A stretch of 64,000 bases of DNA from CALCMJ01 sp964475415 (GTDB taxonomy: Bacteria; Bacteroidota; Bacteroidia; Chitinophagales; Saprospiraceae). The stretch covers positions 30,615 to 94,614 of the forward strand of contig CAYYWZ010000007.1 in NCBI GenBank assembly GCA_964475415.1, read 5' to 3'. Under the pieces are notes generated by a model that saw nothing but the letters and a program-made list of their open reading frames with translations, had not been told where the DNA came from and made no database searches. Below, one piece after another: positions 9,623 through 18,868 of the stretch. Positions within the stretch are counted from its first letter, which is position 1, and the number at the start of each line of letters is the position of its first letter. A program made the translations under genes and the position numbers.

Positions 9623-10789
9623 CTACAGCTCAGCAGTCTTATTACTTCCCTTGCGCCATAAAATAACGGCTCCTATAATTCCGATAATGGCTAAACCAAC
9701 CGCTATAGCTTGAGAAAGAGACCACTCAAAACCGAGAACATCATAGCGATCGTTGACCCTTATTTTTTCGATCAGGAATCTTTCTACCCCATTAAGAAAA
9801 AGGAATATAAAAAATATCATCCCGGCTATATTGATCTTTTTTCTAAGGAACCATAATATACCAAAAATAATAAGCGACATGATTATTTCATATACTGGTG
9901 TGGGATATACTCCTGGATTCATCTCACTGCAATAGGCTCCTACACAATCTTGAATTTTCTGACCTCTATTGAGGACGTTCTGAGGATAACCGTAAGACCA
10001 TGCCCAATCCGGAAAAATAAACCAATCTGGCTTAGGCGCACTATTCACAATCCCCCAATCACCATCACCAGAAAACTGGCAACCCATACGACCCACTATA
10101 TATCCCATAACAAATGATGGAGCAAAAGCGTCCATAACATGAATGGGTTTAGCACCCATCCTTTTGACATACCAATAACAGACAGCAAAACCAACGATAA
10201 GTCCGCCATATACCGTAAGACCACTTCCTGAAAAAATAGTACCGATAGGATCTTTAATAAAGGAGTCCATATTCTCAAATATAGAAAACAGCCTAGCTCC
10301 TCCAACTCCTGACAAGGCAGCTATCATAGTTATATCCATAACTCTGTTAGATGGATATTGCTTATACCTAATGGTCTTACCAAAGTCCTTGTCCTTCTTT
10401 CCCATTACATAATGGAAACCACCAAATAAGATAGCTCCTAATAGACCTATCAATAGATTTCCTTGCTTAGAAAAAATTAAAGCTGCTGGATCTATTTTAA
10501 AATCTGCAAAATTACTTACTACATATGGGATCTTAAACAAAAAGAAAAATCCAATAAGCCCGTTAATAATCGCCTCCTTAACAAGCTTGCTCTGATTGTA
10601 CGTTACAATAGATTCCTGAAAAGGCAGAAGACCTTGTCCCTCTTTACGCTTAAGCTCTAACCGAAAAACATATGCAGCTGAAAGGAACGCTAGACCTAAG
10701 AAAACACCAAAGGTTTTGAAAGCTGCTAACCAATTATCAACTGAGGTACCGAGCAAATCATGAAAAACATAGGATAAATCTGGATACAT
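9623..10789 (-). CDS. lgt: Prolipoprotein diacylglyceryl transferase-like membrane enzyme
   Basis: Lgt moves diacylglyceryl from phosphatidylglycerol to the lipobox Cys of lipoproteins. The protein has about nine membrane segments, the block GSGLTVYGGLIVG, and near residue 235 GRMGCQFSGDGDWG in place of the classical GRxGNFxNGE signature; the R and glycines are kept but the Asn is not. GVYPTPVYEII and NGVERFLIEKIRV match the conserved C-terminal part. It is ~100 residues longer than E. coli Lgt because of an extended N-terminal half. I start it at ATG 10789; the upstream TTG at 10810 lies inside a promoter -7 element (10808-10815). A canonical Lgt may exist elsewhere. Confidence 0.82.
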   Translation of the reverse strand: MYPDLSYVFHDLLGTSVDNWLAAFKTFGVFLGLAFLSAAYVFRLELKRKEGQGLLPFQESIVTYNQSKLVKEAIINGLIGFFFLFKIPYVVSNFADFKIDPAALIFSKQGNLLIGLLGAILFGGFHYVMGKKDKDFGKTIRYKQYPSNRVMDITMIAALSGVGGARLFSIFENMDSFIKDPIGTIFSGSGLTVYGGLIVGFAVCYWYVKRMGAKPIHVMDAFAPSFVMGYIVGRMGCQFSGDGDWGIVNSAPKPDWFIFPDWAWSYGYPQNVLNRGQKIQDCVGAYCSEMNPGVYPTPVYEIIMSLIIFGILWFLRKKINIAGMIFFIFLFLNGVERFLIEKIRVNDRYDVLGFEWSLSQAIAVGLAIIGIIGAVILWRKGSNKTAEL

Positions 10790-10807
10790 ATAGTTCTTAT
10801 TAAGCGT

Positions 10808-10815
10808 CAAAAATA
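10808..10815 (-). promoter_or_regulatory. -7 promoter element for the lgt-like gene
   Basis: On the minus strand the bases read TATTTTTG, a full match to TAnnTTTG, 19 bases before the ATG at 10789. No TTG is found at the expected -33 distance, so only half of the promoter is convincing. Confidence 0.45.
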
Positions 10816-11098
10816 GGAAAACTAGCCAATTGATAAATCATTATGGTCAATTAATCATCCTGTTAGATAAATTACCAGACTTTTATTTACTTTTAGTCAA
10901 GATAAAGAACTTAATAATATAGATATAAGAAACACAACATCTGGGTCTATGTATGAGTTTATATACACAGACATAGTCAAATGGCCTAATCTTATACATC
11001 TTACAGATGTACATTAAGCCTCCCAATCACTTTTCTATCTATATATTAAGATATATGAACTTCTCCTGGTTCTAATGTCTATTGCTAACTGTTACCAA

Positions 11099-11674
11099 AT
11101 GAAAATCATGATAAAGTACTTGTTTTTATTATTCATAGTGCTACCTATTATAGCTTTCGCCCAACCAGGTGCTCATGTCTATGCAGGTATTAGTACGCTT
11201 CGGTTCGATAATGATGTGATGACTCCAGAAGGTACTGCCCATCGTGGATATCATATCGGCGTAGACGCACGACTCAATGATGGAGATAGTTATTTTATGG
11301 CAGGTCTTGTGTTTCATAATTTGAATTTAACCGCATCAACAGACAAAAATCACTTCACTATAGATAACAAAATGCAATTTCTAAAAATGCGTCTAGGCAT
11401 TCAGGCGCATTTACTAAAGCTTACTTCTGCTTTCGAAATTCGTGGAAAAGTGCTCTTAGTTGGAACACGAGTACTAGATTATAGACGAGAATTACTACCG
11501 GGAAGTTTTACAGAAATCAATGAAGCTGTTGGTGGCGTACTCTTTGGCATAGGTGCGGAATTACTTGCTTTTACCTTAGATCTCAGTTATGAACTAGGAC
11601 TTACTGATGGTCTTCTGGATGTAGAAGGATCTAAGATGCATGTACTGAGTCTCAATGTAGGGTTTTTCTTCTAG
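11099..11674 (+). CDS. Small outer-membrane beta-barrel protein
   Basis: About 191 residues from ATG 11099; a further upstream ATG at 11075 would add MSIANCYQ before the signal peptide and is less likely. After a signal peptide ending in AFAQ, the sequence alternates hydrophobic and polar residues in short strands (HVYAGISTLRF, YFMAGLVFHNLNLT, MRLGIQAHLLKL, GVLFGIGAELL) and ends in VGFFF, the aromatic C terminus of outer-membrane barrels. No specific family is recognised. It overlaps the convergent mtaB gene by four bases. Confidence 0.65.
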   Translation: MKIMIKYLFLLFIVLPIIAFAQPGAHVYAGISTLRFDNDVMTPEGTAHRGYHIGVDARLNDGDSYFMAGLVFHNLNLTASTDKNHFTIDNKMQFLKMRLGIQAHLLKLTSAFEIRGKVLLVGTRVLDYRRELLPGSFTEINEAVGGVLFGIGAELLAFTLDLSYELGLTDGLLDVEGSKMHVLSLNVGFFF

Positions 11675-12990
11675 TGGGTAAGCTGTATAACAGATGCAGA
11701 GACCGTAAGCTTATCATCTTCTATTTCTCCTAATTGTACTAGACTACTAGTATTAATCATTTCTTCTTGTAGAGGAATACTGATTTTTATATAATTATCT
11801 GTAAAGCCAGTCATCTTTCCAGCCGACTTACTTTTCTCAAATAAAGCTGTCCGCTCAGAGTTTGTATGCTGCTGATAAAAATGTCGTTTTTTCTTTTCTG
11901 ACAAAATCCTAAGTCGCTCGTTTCTCTCCCTACGTACATTCATAGGCACTTGATTTTCCATCTGAGCTGCAGGCGTATTATTACGTTCTGAGAAAGTAAA
12001 TACATGTAAGTAAGATATATCTAACTCTTGCAGAAATTGATAAGTTTCCATAAAGTCTTCTTCCGTTTCCCCCGGAAAACCTACTATAACATCCACACCT
12101 ATGCAACAATGTGGCATAAGTGATTTTATATAATTTACACGTTCTTGGTATAAGCCTTTCTTGTACCTTCTTCTCATTAGAGATAGCATTCTATCAGAAC
12201 CACTTTGTAAGGGCATATGGAAATGCGGTGCAAACCGCTCCGACTTAGCGACAAATTCTATAATGGAATCTGAACACAAATTAGGTTCTATAGAAGAAAT
12301 TCTAAATCTCTCTATGCCCGTAATCTTATCTAGTTCTTGTATGAGATCTATAAATTGCTTACCTGTTTCTGGTTCAGAAAAATCTCCTATATTGACACCA
12401 GTTAAAACAACTTCTTTAACACCTTCTTCTGCTATTTTATTTGCATTAGCTACAACATTTTCGATCACATCAGATCTACTAAGACCTCTCGCCTGTGGTA
12501 TGGTACAGAAGCTGCACTTATAATCGCAACCATCCTGAACCTTGAGAAAAGATCTAGTCCTATCACCATAAGAGAAAGCATCTACAAAGCTATTGACATG
12601 GTGAATTTCTGTAGACTTCACCAGACCTTTCTCCGCTCCTGATGACAGCTCATCTATATAATTCAGCACATTAAATTTTTCTGCTGCCCCTAGTACCAAG
12701 TCTACTCCAGGAATTTCTGAAATCTCCTGAGGCTTCAGCTGTGCATAACAACCTACAACAACCACCTTGGCATCTGGAGAATTTTTCAATGCCTTTCTGA
12801 CAACAGCTCTACATTTCTTATCGGCAAAATCTGTAACGGAGCAAGTATTGATCACATAGATATCAGCTGCATCTTCAAAAGGAATAGCCGTATAGCCCTT
12901 CTGTTCGAAGCTACGCTTAATACTCGATGTTTCGGAATAATTCAGTTTACATCCGAGTGTATGAAATGCTACCGTATGAGGTGTTGCCAT
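11671..12990 (-). CDS. mtaB: tRNA t6A37 methylthiotransferase MtaB
   Basis: MtaB converts N6-threonylcarbamoyladenosine at tRNA position 37 to the 2-methylthio derivative using two Fe-S clusters and SAM. The 439-residue protein shows the N-terminal UPF0004 domain with its three cluster Cys (TLGCKLNYSE, NTCSVTDFADKKC, VVGCYAQ), the radical SAM motif CDYKCSFC around residue 155, FHMPLQSGS, and GFPGETEEDF, followed by a TRAM-like tail. The start HTVAFHTLGCKLN is the typical MtaB beginning that separates it from MiaB and RimO. Confidence 0.94.
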   Translation of the reverse strand: MATPHTVAFHTLGCKLNYSETSSIKRSFEQKGYTAIPFEDAADIYVINTCSVTDFADKKCRAVVRKALKNSPDAKVVVVGCYAQLKPQEISEIPGVDLVLGAAEKFNVLNYIDELSSGAEKGLVKSTEIHHVNSFVDAFSYGDRTRSFLKVQDGCDYKCSFCTIPQARGLSRSDVIENVVANANKIAEEGVKEVVLTGVNIGDFSEPETGKQFIDLIQELDKITGIERFRISSIEPNLCSDSIIEFVAKSERFAPHFHMPLQSGSDRMLSLMRRRYKKGLYQERVNYIKSLMPHCCIGVDVIVGFPGETEEDFMETYQFLQELDISYLHVFTFSERNNTPAAQMENQVPMNVRRERNERLRILSEKKKRHFYQQHTNSERTALFEKSKSAGKMTGFTDNYIKISIPLQEEMINTSSLVQLGEIEDDKLTVSASVIQLTH

Positions 12991-13057
12991 AGAATGTAAA
13001 GTTAATCATTTACTAGAAAAGCTATTGTCACTGGATAGGCAAAATATTGCATGTAAT

Positions 13058-13639
13058 TTATTCTTCTCTCCACAGAATCTTATCATTGATATCTGACCTT
13101 GTAGATTCCACGATATTCTCAGGATCGATATTCCCCATATATAATAAACCTAAGCATCTCTGTCCATCCTCTAAGTTTAAGAAAGTCTTATCTGAGGTTA
13201 TAGTAGCTGGTGAACTCCAGTAACAACCTATACCTCTAGATGTACAGCTCAGCCATATATTCTGCACTGCACAAGCAACTGCAGCAATTTCTTCCCATTC
13301 AGGTAGTCGCTCCTCGGGGTCTCTCTGCATAATAATAGCTAATACATGACTACTTTTTAAAACCTTGTTTTTCGTTTTATTATACTTTAGTTCCGAAAAC
13401 TCATCAGAACCTGCTGCCGCCTTGTAAGCTTCTGATAAGAACTCAGAAAGCCCAGCTAGTCCATCTCCAGTAAATATCTGGAACCTCCACGGCTCTGTTT
13501 TTTTATGTGTCGGCGCCCAATTGGCATTTTCTAGTATCTGTAATATAGAAGCTCTATCTATCGGTTCTCCTGTATAACTAGCCGGAAAATGGGACCTTCT
13601 TACCTTTATAAGCGCATCTATGACCTGTGAAATGTTCAT
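13058..13639 (-). CDS. Nitroreductase family protein (FMN)
   Basis: A 193-residue FMN-dependent oxidoreductase of the short, YdjA-like type. Visible blocks are RRSHFPASYTGEPI at the N terminus, ENANWAPTHKKTEPWRF (flavin phosphate and ring contacts), AVACAVQNIWLSCTSRGIGCYW in the middle and CLGLLYMGN near the end. The physiological substrate is unknown. It is transcribed away from the DtxR-type regulator across only 68 bases that contain a DtxR-like dyad, so the same metal regulator may control it. Confidence 0.88.
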   Translation of the reverse strand: MNISQVIDALIKVRRSHFPASYTGEPIDRASILQILENANWAPTHKKTEPWRFQIFTGDGLAGLSEFLSEAYKAAAGSDEFSELKYNKTKNKVLKSSHVLAIIMQRDPEERLPEWEEIAAVACAVQNIWLSCTSRGIGCYWSSPATITSDKTFLNLEDGQRCLGLLYMGNIDPENIVESTRSDINDKILWREE

Positions 13640-13657
13640 TTTTATAATATTCTAACA

Positions 13658-13683
13658 ATATTTTTAAGTTAGTCTAAAAATAT
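13658..13683. promoter_or_regulatory. DtxR/MntR-type operator dyad
   Basis: ATATTTTTA (13658-13666) and TAAAAATAT (13675-13683) are exact reverse complements around agttagtc. The centre reads GTTAGTCTAA, close to the GTTAGSCTAAC core of DtxR/IdeR operators. The site sits 25 bases before the DtxR-family gene and 19 bases before the divergent nitroreductase start, the expected place for metal-dependent repression of both. Confidence 0.6.
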
Positions 13684-13707
13684 GTAAATTTATGTAAAAT
13701 ATATGCT

Positions 13708-14367
13708 ATGCTATCGCAAGCTGAAGAAAATTATTTAAAAGCAATATTCAAAGTAACGGAAAAAGATAGAAAATCCGCTAATACAAATTCAATAGCTGAA
13801 ATATTATCTACATCCCCCGCCTCTGTTACCGATATGATCAAGCGTCTCGCCGAAAAAGAACTGGTCAATTACCAAAAATATAAAGGCGTATCGCTATCCC
13901 CTTCTGGAAATAAGATATCTACAGACCTTATCAGAAAGCATAGGCTCTGGGAGGTATTTCTAGTCGAAAAGCTAGATTTTAGCTGGGAAGAAGTACACGA
14001 AATAGCCGAACAAATGGAGCATATAAAATCTGATATGCTTATAGAAAAGCTGGACAAGTTTCTCGATTTCCCTAAGTTCGATCCACATGGCGATCCTATT
14101 CCTAATGCTCAAGGAAAGTTTACATTAAGAAACCAATATGCACTGGATGTGCTTAATGAGGGTGAAACTGGAATTCTTGTAGGTGTAAAAAATCATAAGA
14201 CTTCTTTTCTCAATTTCCTAAATGACCTTAATATCAAACTAGGAACTGAGTTCAAATTACAAAAGAAGATAGAATTTGACAGATCTATAAAAGTATTGAT
14301 AGATAACAAGCAAGAATTGATTTTCCAACGAACGATAACTAGAAATCTCTATGTCAAGAAAAAATAA
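13708..14367 (+). CDS. mntR: Metal-dependent transcriptional regulator, DtxR/MntR family
   Basis: A 219-residue regulator. Residues 1-65 are the winged helix (AEENYLKAIF, then SIAEILSTSPASVTDMIKRLAEKELV), residues ~70-140 the metal-binding dimerisation domain (RKHRLWEVFLVEKL, IAEQMEHIKSDML, FDPHGDPIP), and the tail a short SH3/FeoA-like domain. The E/H pattern fits Mn2+ or Fe2+ sensing; which metal cannot be read from sequence. The last 17 bases overlap the metal-binding protein gene, so regulator and importer are co-transcribed and probably autoregulated through the dyad upstream. Confidence 0.92.
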   Translation: MLSQAEENYLKAIFKVTEKDRKSANTNSIAEILSTSPASVTDMIKRLAEKELVNYQKYKGVSLSPSGNKISTDLIRKHRLWEVFLVEKLDFSWEEVHEIAEQMEHIKSDMLIEKLDKFLDFPKFDPHGDPIPNAQGKFTLRNQYALDVLNEGETGILVGVKNHKTSFLNFLNDLNIKLGTEFKLQKKIEFDRSIKVLIDNKQELIFQRTITRNLYVKKK

Positions 14368-15370
14368 CAATTTTATATTTTCAATAATAACACTTCTATT
14401 TATTTGCAGCTTCAGTACGCTTTCTGCACAAGGCAAGCTGAAGGTCGTCAGCTCGGCTTCTATGTTTACAGATATGACTAGTAATATTGCTGGTGATAAA
14501 ATAGAACTGAAGACACTTGTGCCTATAGGTGGTGATCCTCATCTATATGAGCCGACTCCTAGGGATGCTGATATTGTAAATAAGGCTGACCTTATTTTAG
14601 TGAACGGACTACACTTCGAAGGTTGGATATTAGAACTTATAGAAAATTCTGGTACTGATGCAAAAGTAATAACTATAACAGAAGGTGTAACGCCTATTGC
14701 TAGCAGTGATTATAAAAACTCTTACGATCCCCATGCTTGGATGTCAGCAGAAAATGGATTGACCTACATAGATAATATAAAGGATGCTTTAGTCATTGCT
14801 GATCCTGCTAATTCAGATTTCTATATATCTAATCATGTCAAATATGCTCAAGAACTCAAAGAGCTGCATAGCTATATAAAAACCGCTATACAAAAAATAC
14901 CTGCTGCTCAGAGAGTTCTTATAACTTCTCATGATGCTTTCAAATATTTTGGAAATACCTATGGGCTAAAACTAGAAGCCATCATGGGCATATCTACAGA
15001 ATCAGAAGCACAAACTTCTGATATTGCCAGGGTGACAAAGGCTATAGAAACTTATAAGGTACCAGCCATATTTATAGAGTCAACTATAAATCCTAAGATG
15101 CTAAAACAAATAGCTCAAGATAACAATGTATCGATAGGAGGTGAACTGTATGCTGACTCTCTAGGAGACAAAAACTCCGAAGGATCTACCTATGTCAAAA
15201 TGCTTAAACATAATACGAACGTCATCGTATCTGCCTTGAAAGATAAGGTCAATACAAAGTCAAAACATGACGATCACGATACAAAGAGTAGCCCTTGGAT
15301 AACCTACCTCTCTGTATCACTGGCTCTGCTTGCTGGATTTCTTATCGTCATGTACAAAATGAACAAATAA
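14351..15370 (+). CDS. Metal ABC transporter substrate-binding protein (TroA/ZnuA family)
   Basis: A 339-residue cluster A-I binding protein. After a signal peptide (cleavage near TLSAQ), the expected ligands appear: His in GGDPHLYEPTPRD, His in NGLHFEGW, His in ITSHDAFKYF and Asp in GELYADSLG. Three His plus Asp is the TroA pattern (Zn/Mn), not the Glu-containing pattern of strict Mn binders. A membrane helix close to the C terminus (YLSVSLALLAGFLIVMY) is unusual: the protein may be held at both ends or anchored by this helix. A His/Asp-rich linker (KHDDHD) precedes it. It is translated two bases before the ATPase gene. Confidence 0.9.
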   Translation: MSRKNNNFIFSIITLLFICSFSTLSAQGKLKVVSSASMFTDMTSNIAGDKIELKTLVPIGGDPHLYEPTPRDADIVNKADLILVNGLHFEGWILELIENSGTDAKVITITEGVTPIASSDYKNSYDPHAWMSAENGLTYIDNIKDALVIADPANSDFYISNHVKYAQELKELHSYIKTAIQKIPAAQRVLITSHDAFKYFGNTYGLKLEAIMGISTESEAQTSDIARVTKAIETYKVPAIFIESTINPKMLKQIAQDNNVSIGGELYADSLGDKNSEGSTYVKMLKHNTNVIVSALKDKVNTKSKHDDHDTKSSPWITYLSVSLALLAGFLIVMYKMNK

Positions 15371-15371
15371 T

Positions 15372-16124
15372 ATGAGTAGTACACATAGCATTACCGTCAA
15401 AAGTCTTTCCGTTTCTTACGGGACTAAAAGAGTACTTACTAACATCCATTTAGATATAGAACCAGGTAATGTATATGGCGTAATAGGTCCTAATGGAGCT
15501 GGGAAGTCCACACTCTTCAAGTCCATCCTTGGCCTTATAGAATATAATACAGGTGATATAAAAGTTCTCGACGAATCTATAGAAGAGGTTAGAAAACAAG
15601 TTGCATATGTTCCACAAAGAGATGAGGTAGATTGGGAATTTCCAGCAACAGTTCTGGATATAGTACTAATGGGTAGATATCCCCACAAGAAATTACTACA
15701 ACGGATTTCTAATAGAGATAAAGAAATTGCACTAGAATCCTTAGAAAAAATGGGCATTCTAGATCTTAAAAATAGACAGATAGGTGCCTTATCAGGAGGA
15801 CAGCAACAGCGAGTTTTTATTGCAAGAGCACTTTGCCAAGAAGCTACCGTCATGTTCCTCGACGAACCCTTTGTAGGTGTAGATATGACAACAGAAGAAA
15901 AGATCATTCAGATCTTAAAGAAAGAAGCAAAAGAAGGCAAAACATTACTTGTAGTCCATCACGATCTAGCTACTGTAGACGAATATTTCGATAAGGTCAT
16001 CTTACTAAATCAGAGACTCGTTGCAGTGGGAGATACCGAAGATATTTTCACCAAAGAGAACATGGCAAAAACCTATGGTCCTCAGCTTACTATTCTTCAT
16101 AAGACGGGTATGATAAATAATTAG
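15372..16124 (+). CDS. Metal ABC transporter ATP-binding protein
   Basis: A 250-residue ATPase of the zinc/manganese importer type. Walker A is GPNGAGKST (residues ~38-46), the Q-loop PQRDEVDWEFP is the form seen in manganese and zinc importers, the signature is LSGGQQQR and Walker B VMFLDEPFVGVD. It follows the binding-protein gene with one base between. A permease gene normally comes next; here there is none, and a broken T9SS remnant begins 66 bases later. Confidence 0.93.
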   Translation: MSSTHSITVKSLSVSYGTKRVLTNIHLDIEPGNVYGVIGPNGAGKSTLFKSILGLIEYNTGDIKVLDESIEEVRKQVAYVPQRDEVDWEFPATVLDIVLMGRYPHKKLLQRISNRDKEIALESLEKMGILDLKNRQIGALSGGQQQRVFIARALCQEATVMFLDEPFVGVDMTTEEKIIQILKKEAKEGKTLLVVHHDLATVDEYFDKVILLNQRLVAVGDTEDIFTKENMAKTYGPQLTILHKTGMINN

Positions 16125-16190
16125 ACTTACTTCAGTTATGAAGAACTAAACTGACCTCCTTCACATCTTCATTTTATTACTTGCTTATAA

Positions 16191-16672
16191 AATAAATTTA
16201 TAAGGGTATCTCCTTTTGTTTCTATACAATGGGAGACCCTATCAGAGGTAAATGTAGATTACTTCGAAGTAGAAAATTCTGCTAATACATTCTCGTGGGA
16301 AAAAATAAATCATACTGTTGCTGTCGGAAATTCAACAAAAAAATACAATACGCTGTAACAGATAAACATCCTAATAATGGTGCAAATTACCTCCGCATAA
16401 AGCAGGTAGATTATGACGGACATACTACTTATTACGGAAAAGTCTTTATTGATTTTTCATATGATGCAAAGTCTATCATTAGCCCTAATCCATTTTTAGA
16501 TAAGCTGAATATAAACAACCTAACACCTGATGAAAATACAAGTATACAAGTGTATAACATTACATTGGATTTAATAAAGGAAATATCTCCAACAGGAAAA
16601 GAATCACTTTTCATCGATCTATCACATCTAGAATCAGGCGTCTATTATGTCAAAATAATAAATAATAAATAA
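16191..16672 (+). pseudogene. Remnant of a T9SS type A secreted protein, frameshifted
   Basis: Frame 1 from 16191 encodes VSIQWETLSEVNVDYFEVE and SWEKINHTV, the module that usually precedes a sorting domain, and stops at 16356-16358. The frame starting near 16337 continues the same module (NNGANYLRIKQVDYDG) and ends with a complete sorting domain (ISPNPFLDKLNI, ESGVYYVKIINNK). One extra A in the seven-A run at 16337-16343 would rejoin the two. The N-terminal bulk and signal peptide are absent: an in-frame stop lies at 16188-16190 and the ABC gene is immediately upstream. This is a truncated remnant, not a working gene. Confidence 0.8.
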
Positions 16673-16885
16673 TGATTCACAAGATATTTCAAGTCATAAA
16701 TTGATTAAGTTTTAAAAAAAACTTAGTTATGCAGTTTGGTAAAGTACTATGATAAATCGAATTGCCCCAAGATTTATAATGTAGAACTTATATATATTTA
16801 TATAATAGGTTTAAAGCGCTAGTAATTCTCTATTTGACCAAATAGCTTATATTTGGAATGCAACTCATACTAAACTAGTATAATT

Positions 16886-17143
16886 TTGAATAAAAAAAAT
16901 CTTAAAGTATATTGGAAAAAGAACCTTCGCTATCTTTTGATCCTGTTGAGCATTTGGTTTTTTGTATCCTATGGCTGCGGTATACTCTTTGCTGATGCAC
17001 TTAACTCGATCAAGATGGGAGGTTTCCCTCTAGGTTTTTGGTTTGCACAGCAAGGATCTATTTATGTGTTTGTGGTTTTGATTTTCATATATGTTTGGCT
17101 TATGAATAAATTAGACAAAGAATTTGATGTAGATGAAAAATAA
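16886..17143 (+). CDS. DUF4212 small subunit of an acetate/solute:sodium symporter
   Basis: An 85-residue protein with two membrane helices. YWKKNLRYLLILLSIWF, then FGCG-like YGCGILFADALN, GFPLGFWFAQQGSI and a second helix are the DUF4212 pattern. In this family it always precedes the large symporter gene, which follows after 30 bases. The start must be TTG at 16886 because no ATG or GTG lies between the upstream stop (16871) and the first helix; oddly that TTG is the end of a perfect TAATTTTG promoter-like motif. Confidence 0.88.
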   Translation: MNKKNLKVYWKKNLRYLLILLSIWFFVSYGCGILFADALNSIKMGGFPLGFWFAQQGSIYVFVVLIFIYVWLMNKLDKEFDVDEK

Positions 17144-17173
17144 GCTTAACTATTTAATCCGAAAAGAAAAATC

Positions 17174-18868
17174 ATGAGTATTCAGATATGGACTTTTATC
17201 ATAGTAGGAATAACATTTGCAATATATATTGGTGTTGCAATTTGGGCTAGAGCTGGATCCACAAAAGAATTTTATGTTGCCGGAGGTGGCGTATCACCAT
17301 TAGCTAACGGAATGGCTACAGCAGCCGATTGGATGTCCGCAGCTTCCTATCTTTCCATGGCAGGACTCATCTCCTTTATGGGATATAGCGGAGCTCAATA
17401 CTTGATGGGATGGACGGGAGGCTATGTATTATTAGCTTTATTGTTAGCTCCCTATTTGAGGAAGTTCGGTAAATTTACTGTACCTGATTTTATTGGTGAG
17501 CGATACTATTCTAAAACTGCTAGATTAGTTGCTCTACTCTGTGCGCTACTCGTTTCATTTACCTATGTTGTAGGTCAGATGAAAGGTGTAGGGATTGCCT
17601 TCGCAAGATTTCTAGAGGTAGAGTTTTCTACAGGTATTTTTATAGGAATAGGCATAGTATTTTTCTATGCTGTTCTAGGTGGCATGAAGGGAATTACTTA
17701 CACACAGGTAGCACAATATTGTGTTTTGATATTTGCTTTTACTGTGCCCGCTATTTTTATTTCCTTACAGATGGTAGGCAATCCTATTCCTCAGATTGGA
17801 TTTGGAAGTACAATGGCAGATGGAACATATCTACTTGACAAACTTAATATGCTGAGTACAGACTTAGGTTTTAGCGAGTACACCTCATCTGGCATGGATG
17901 ATCGAGTCAATATGTTTTTTATTACAGCTGCATTGATGTTTGGGACTGCTGGCTTACCACATGTTATCGTTAGGTTTTTTACGGTGCCTAAGGTAAGAGA
18001 TGCTAGAATTTCTGCAGGCTACGCTTTACTTTTTATAGCAATTCTATACACAACAGCTCCTGCGATCGCAAGCTTTGCAAGAACTAATCTAATACAAACA
18101 GTCAGCAACCAACCCTATTCAGAAATGCCTACCTGGTTTAAGAAATGGGAAGAATCAAAATTGATATCATTTGAAGATAAAAACAAGGATGGAATCATTC
18201 AATATGTGGCTGACACAAACAACAATGAATTGACAATTGATAGAGATATCATGGTCTTAGCCAATCCTGAAATTGCCAACTTGCCAGCCTGGGTAATTGC
18301 ATTGGTTGTAGCAGGTGGTTTAGCTGCAGCGCTGTCTACAGCAGCAGGATTATTGTTAGTAATTGGAACATCTGTTTCTCATGATCTTTTGAAAAAAACT
18401 ATAAGGCCTACTATTAGTGAAAAAGGTGAATTAATGGCTGCAAGAATATCCATTGCGGTAGCAGTAATTGTTGCTGGTCTTGCAGGTCTAAATCCACCGG
18501 GTTTTGTTGCACAGGTAGTTGCCTTAGCATTTGGTCTAGCGGCCTCCTCTTTTTTTCCAGCTATTATATTAGGGATCTTCGATAAGCGAATGAATAAAGA
18601 AGGAGCTATAACAGGAATGATTGTCGGTATACTTTTTACAGTTGCATACATATGGTATTTTAAACCTCAGTTAGGAGGGCCAGGTACCCCAGATGGTTAT
18701 TGGTTCGGTATCAAACCAGAAGGAATAGGCGTGCTAGGAATGATCTTAAATCTTATTGTATCCTTAATAGTGAGCAGGCTTACACCTACCCCACCAAATG
18801 AAATCCAAGCTTTAGTAGAAGATATCCGCATACCTAGAGGTGCTACAAGCGCAGGGGTTACACATTAG
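17174..18868 (+). CDS. actP: Sodium:solute symporter, acetate permease type (large subunit)
   Basis: A 564-residue SSS-family transporter of the subgroup that pairs with DUF4212. About 13 membrane helices are visible; the opening helix is followed by FYVAGGGVSPLANGMATAADWMS, and the family block AALSTAAGLLLVIGTSVSHD lies near residue 380. A hydrophilic insert around residues 335-350 contains DKNKDGIIQY, an EF-hand-like loop that could bind Ca2+. The acetyl-CoA synthetase gene downstream points to acetate or another short carboxylate as substrate. Confidence 0.9.
   Translation: MSIQIWTFIIVGITFAIYIGVAIWARAGSTKEFYVAGGGVSPLANGMATAADWMSAASYLSMAGLISFMGYSGAQYLMGWTGGYVLLALLLAPYLRKFGKFTVPDFIGERYYSKTARLVALLCALLVSFTYVVGQMKGVGIAFARFLEVEFSTGIFIGIGIVFFYAVLGGMKGITYTQVAQYCVLIFAFTVPAIFISLQMVGNPIPQIGFGSTMADGTYLLDKLNMLSTDLGFSEYTSSGMDDRVNMFFITAALMFGTAGLPHVIVRFFTVPKVRDARISAGYALLFIAILYTTAPAIASFARTNLIQTVSNQPYSEMPTWFKKWEESKLISFEDKNKDGIIQYVADTNNNELTIDRDIMVLANPEIANLPAWVIALVVAGGLAAALSTAAGLLLVIGTSVSHDLLKKTIRPTISEKGELMAARISIAVAVIVAGLAGLNPPGFVAQVVALAFGLAASSFFPAIILGIFDKRMNKEGAITGMIVGILFTVAYIWYFKPQLGGPGTPDGYWFGIKPEGIGVLGMILNLIVSLIVSRLTPTPPNEIQALVEDIRIPRGATSAGVTH

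Noticed and set aside
10811..11098. Possible gene in the 288-base space before the outer-membrane barrel gene
   Set aside because: No frame with a credible start or composition and no repeat or hairpin with a T tract was seen.
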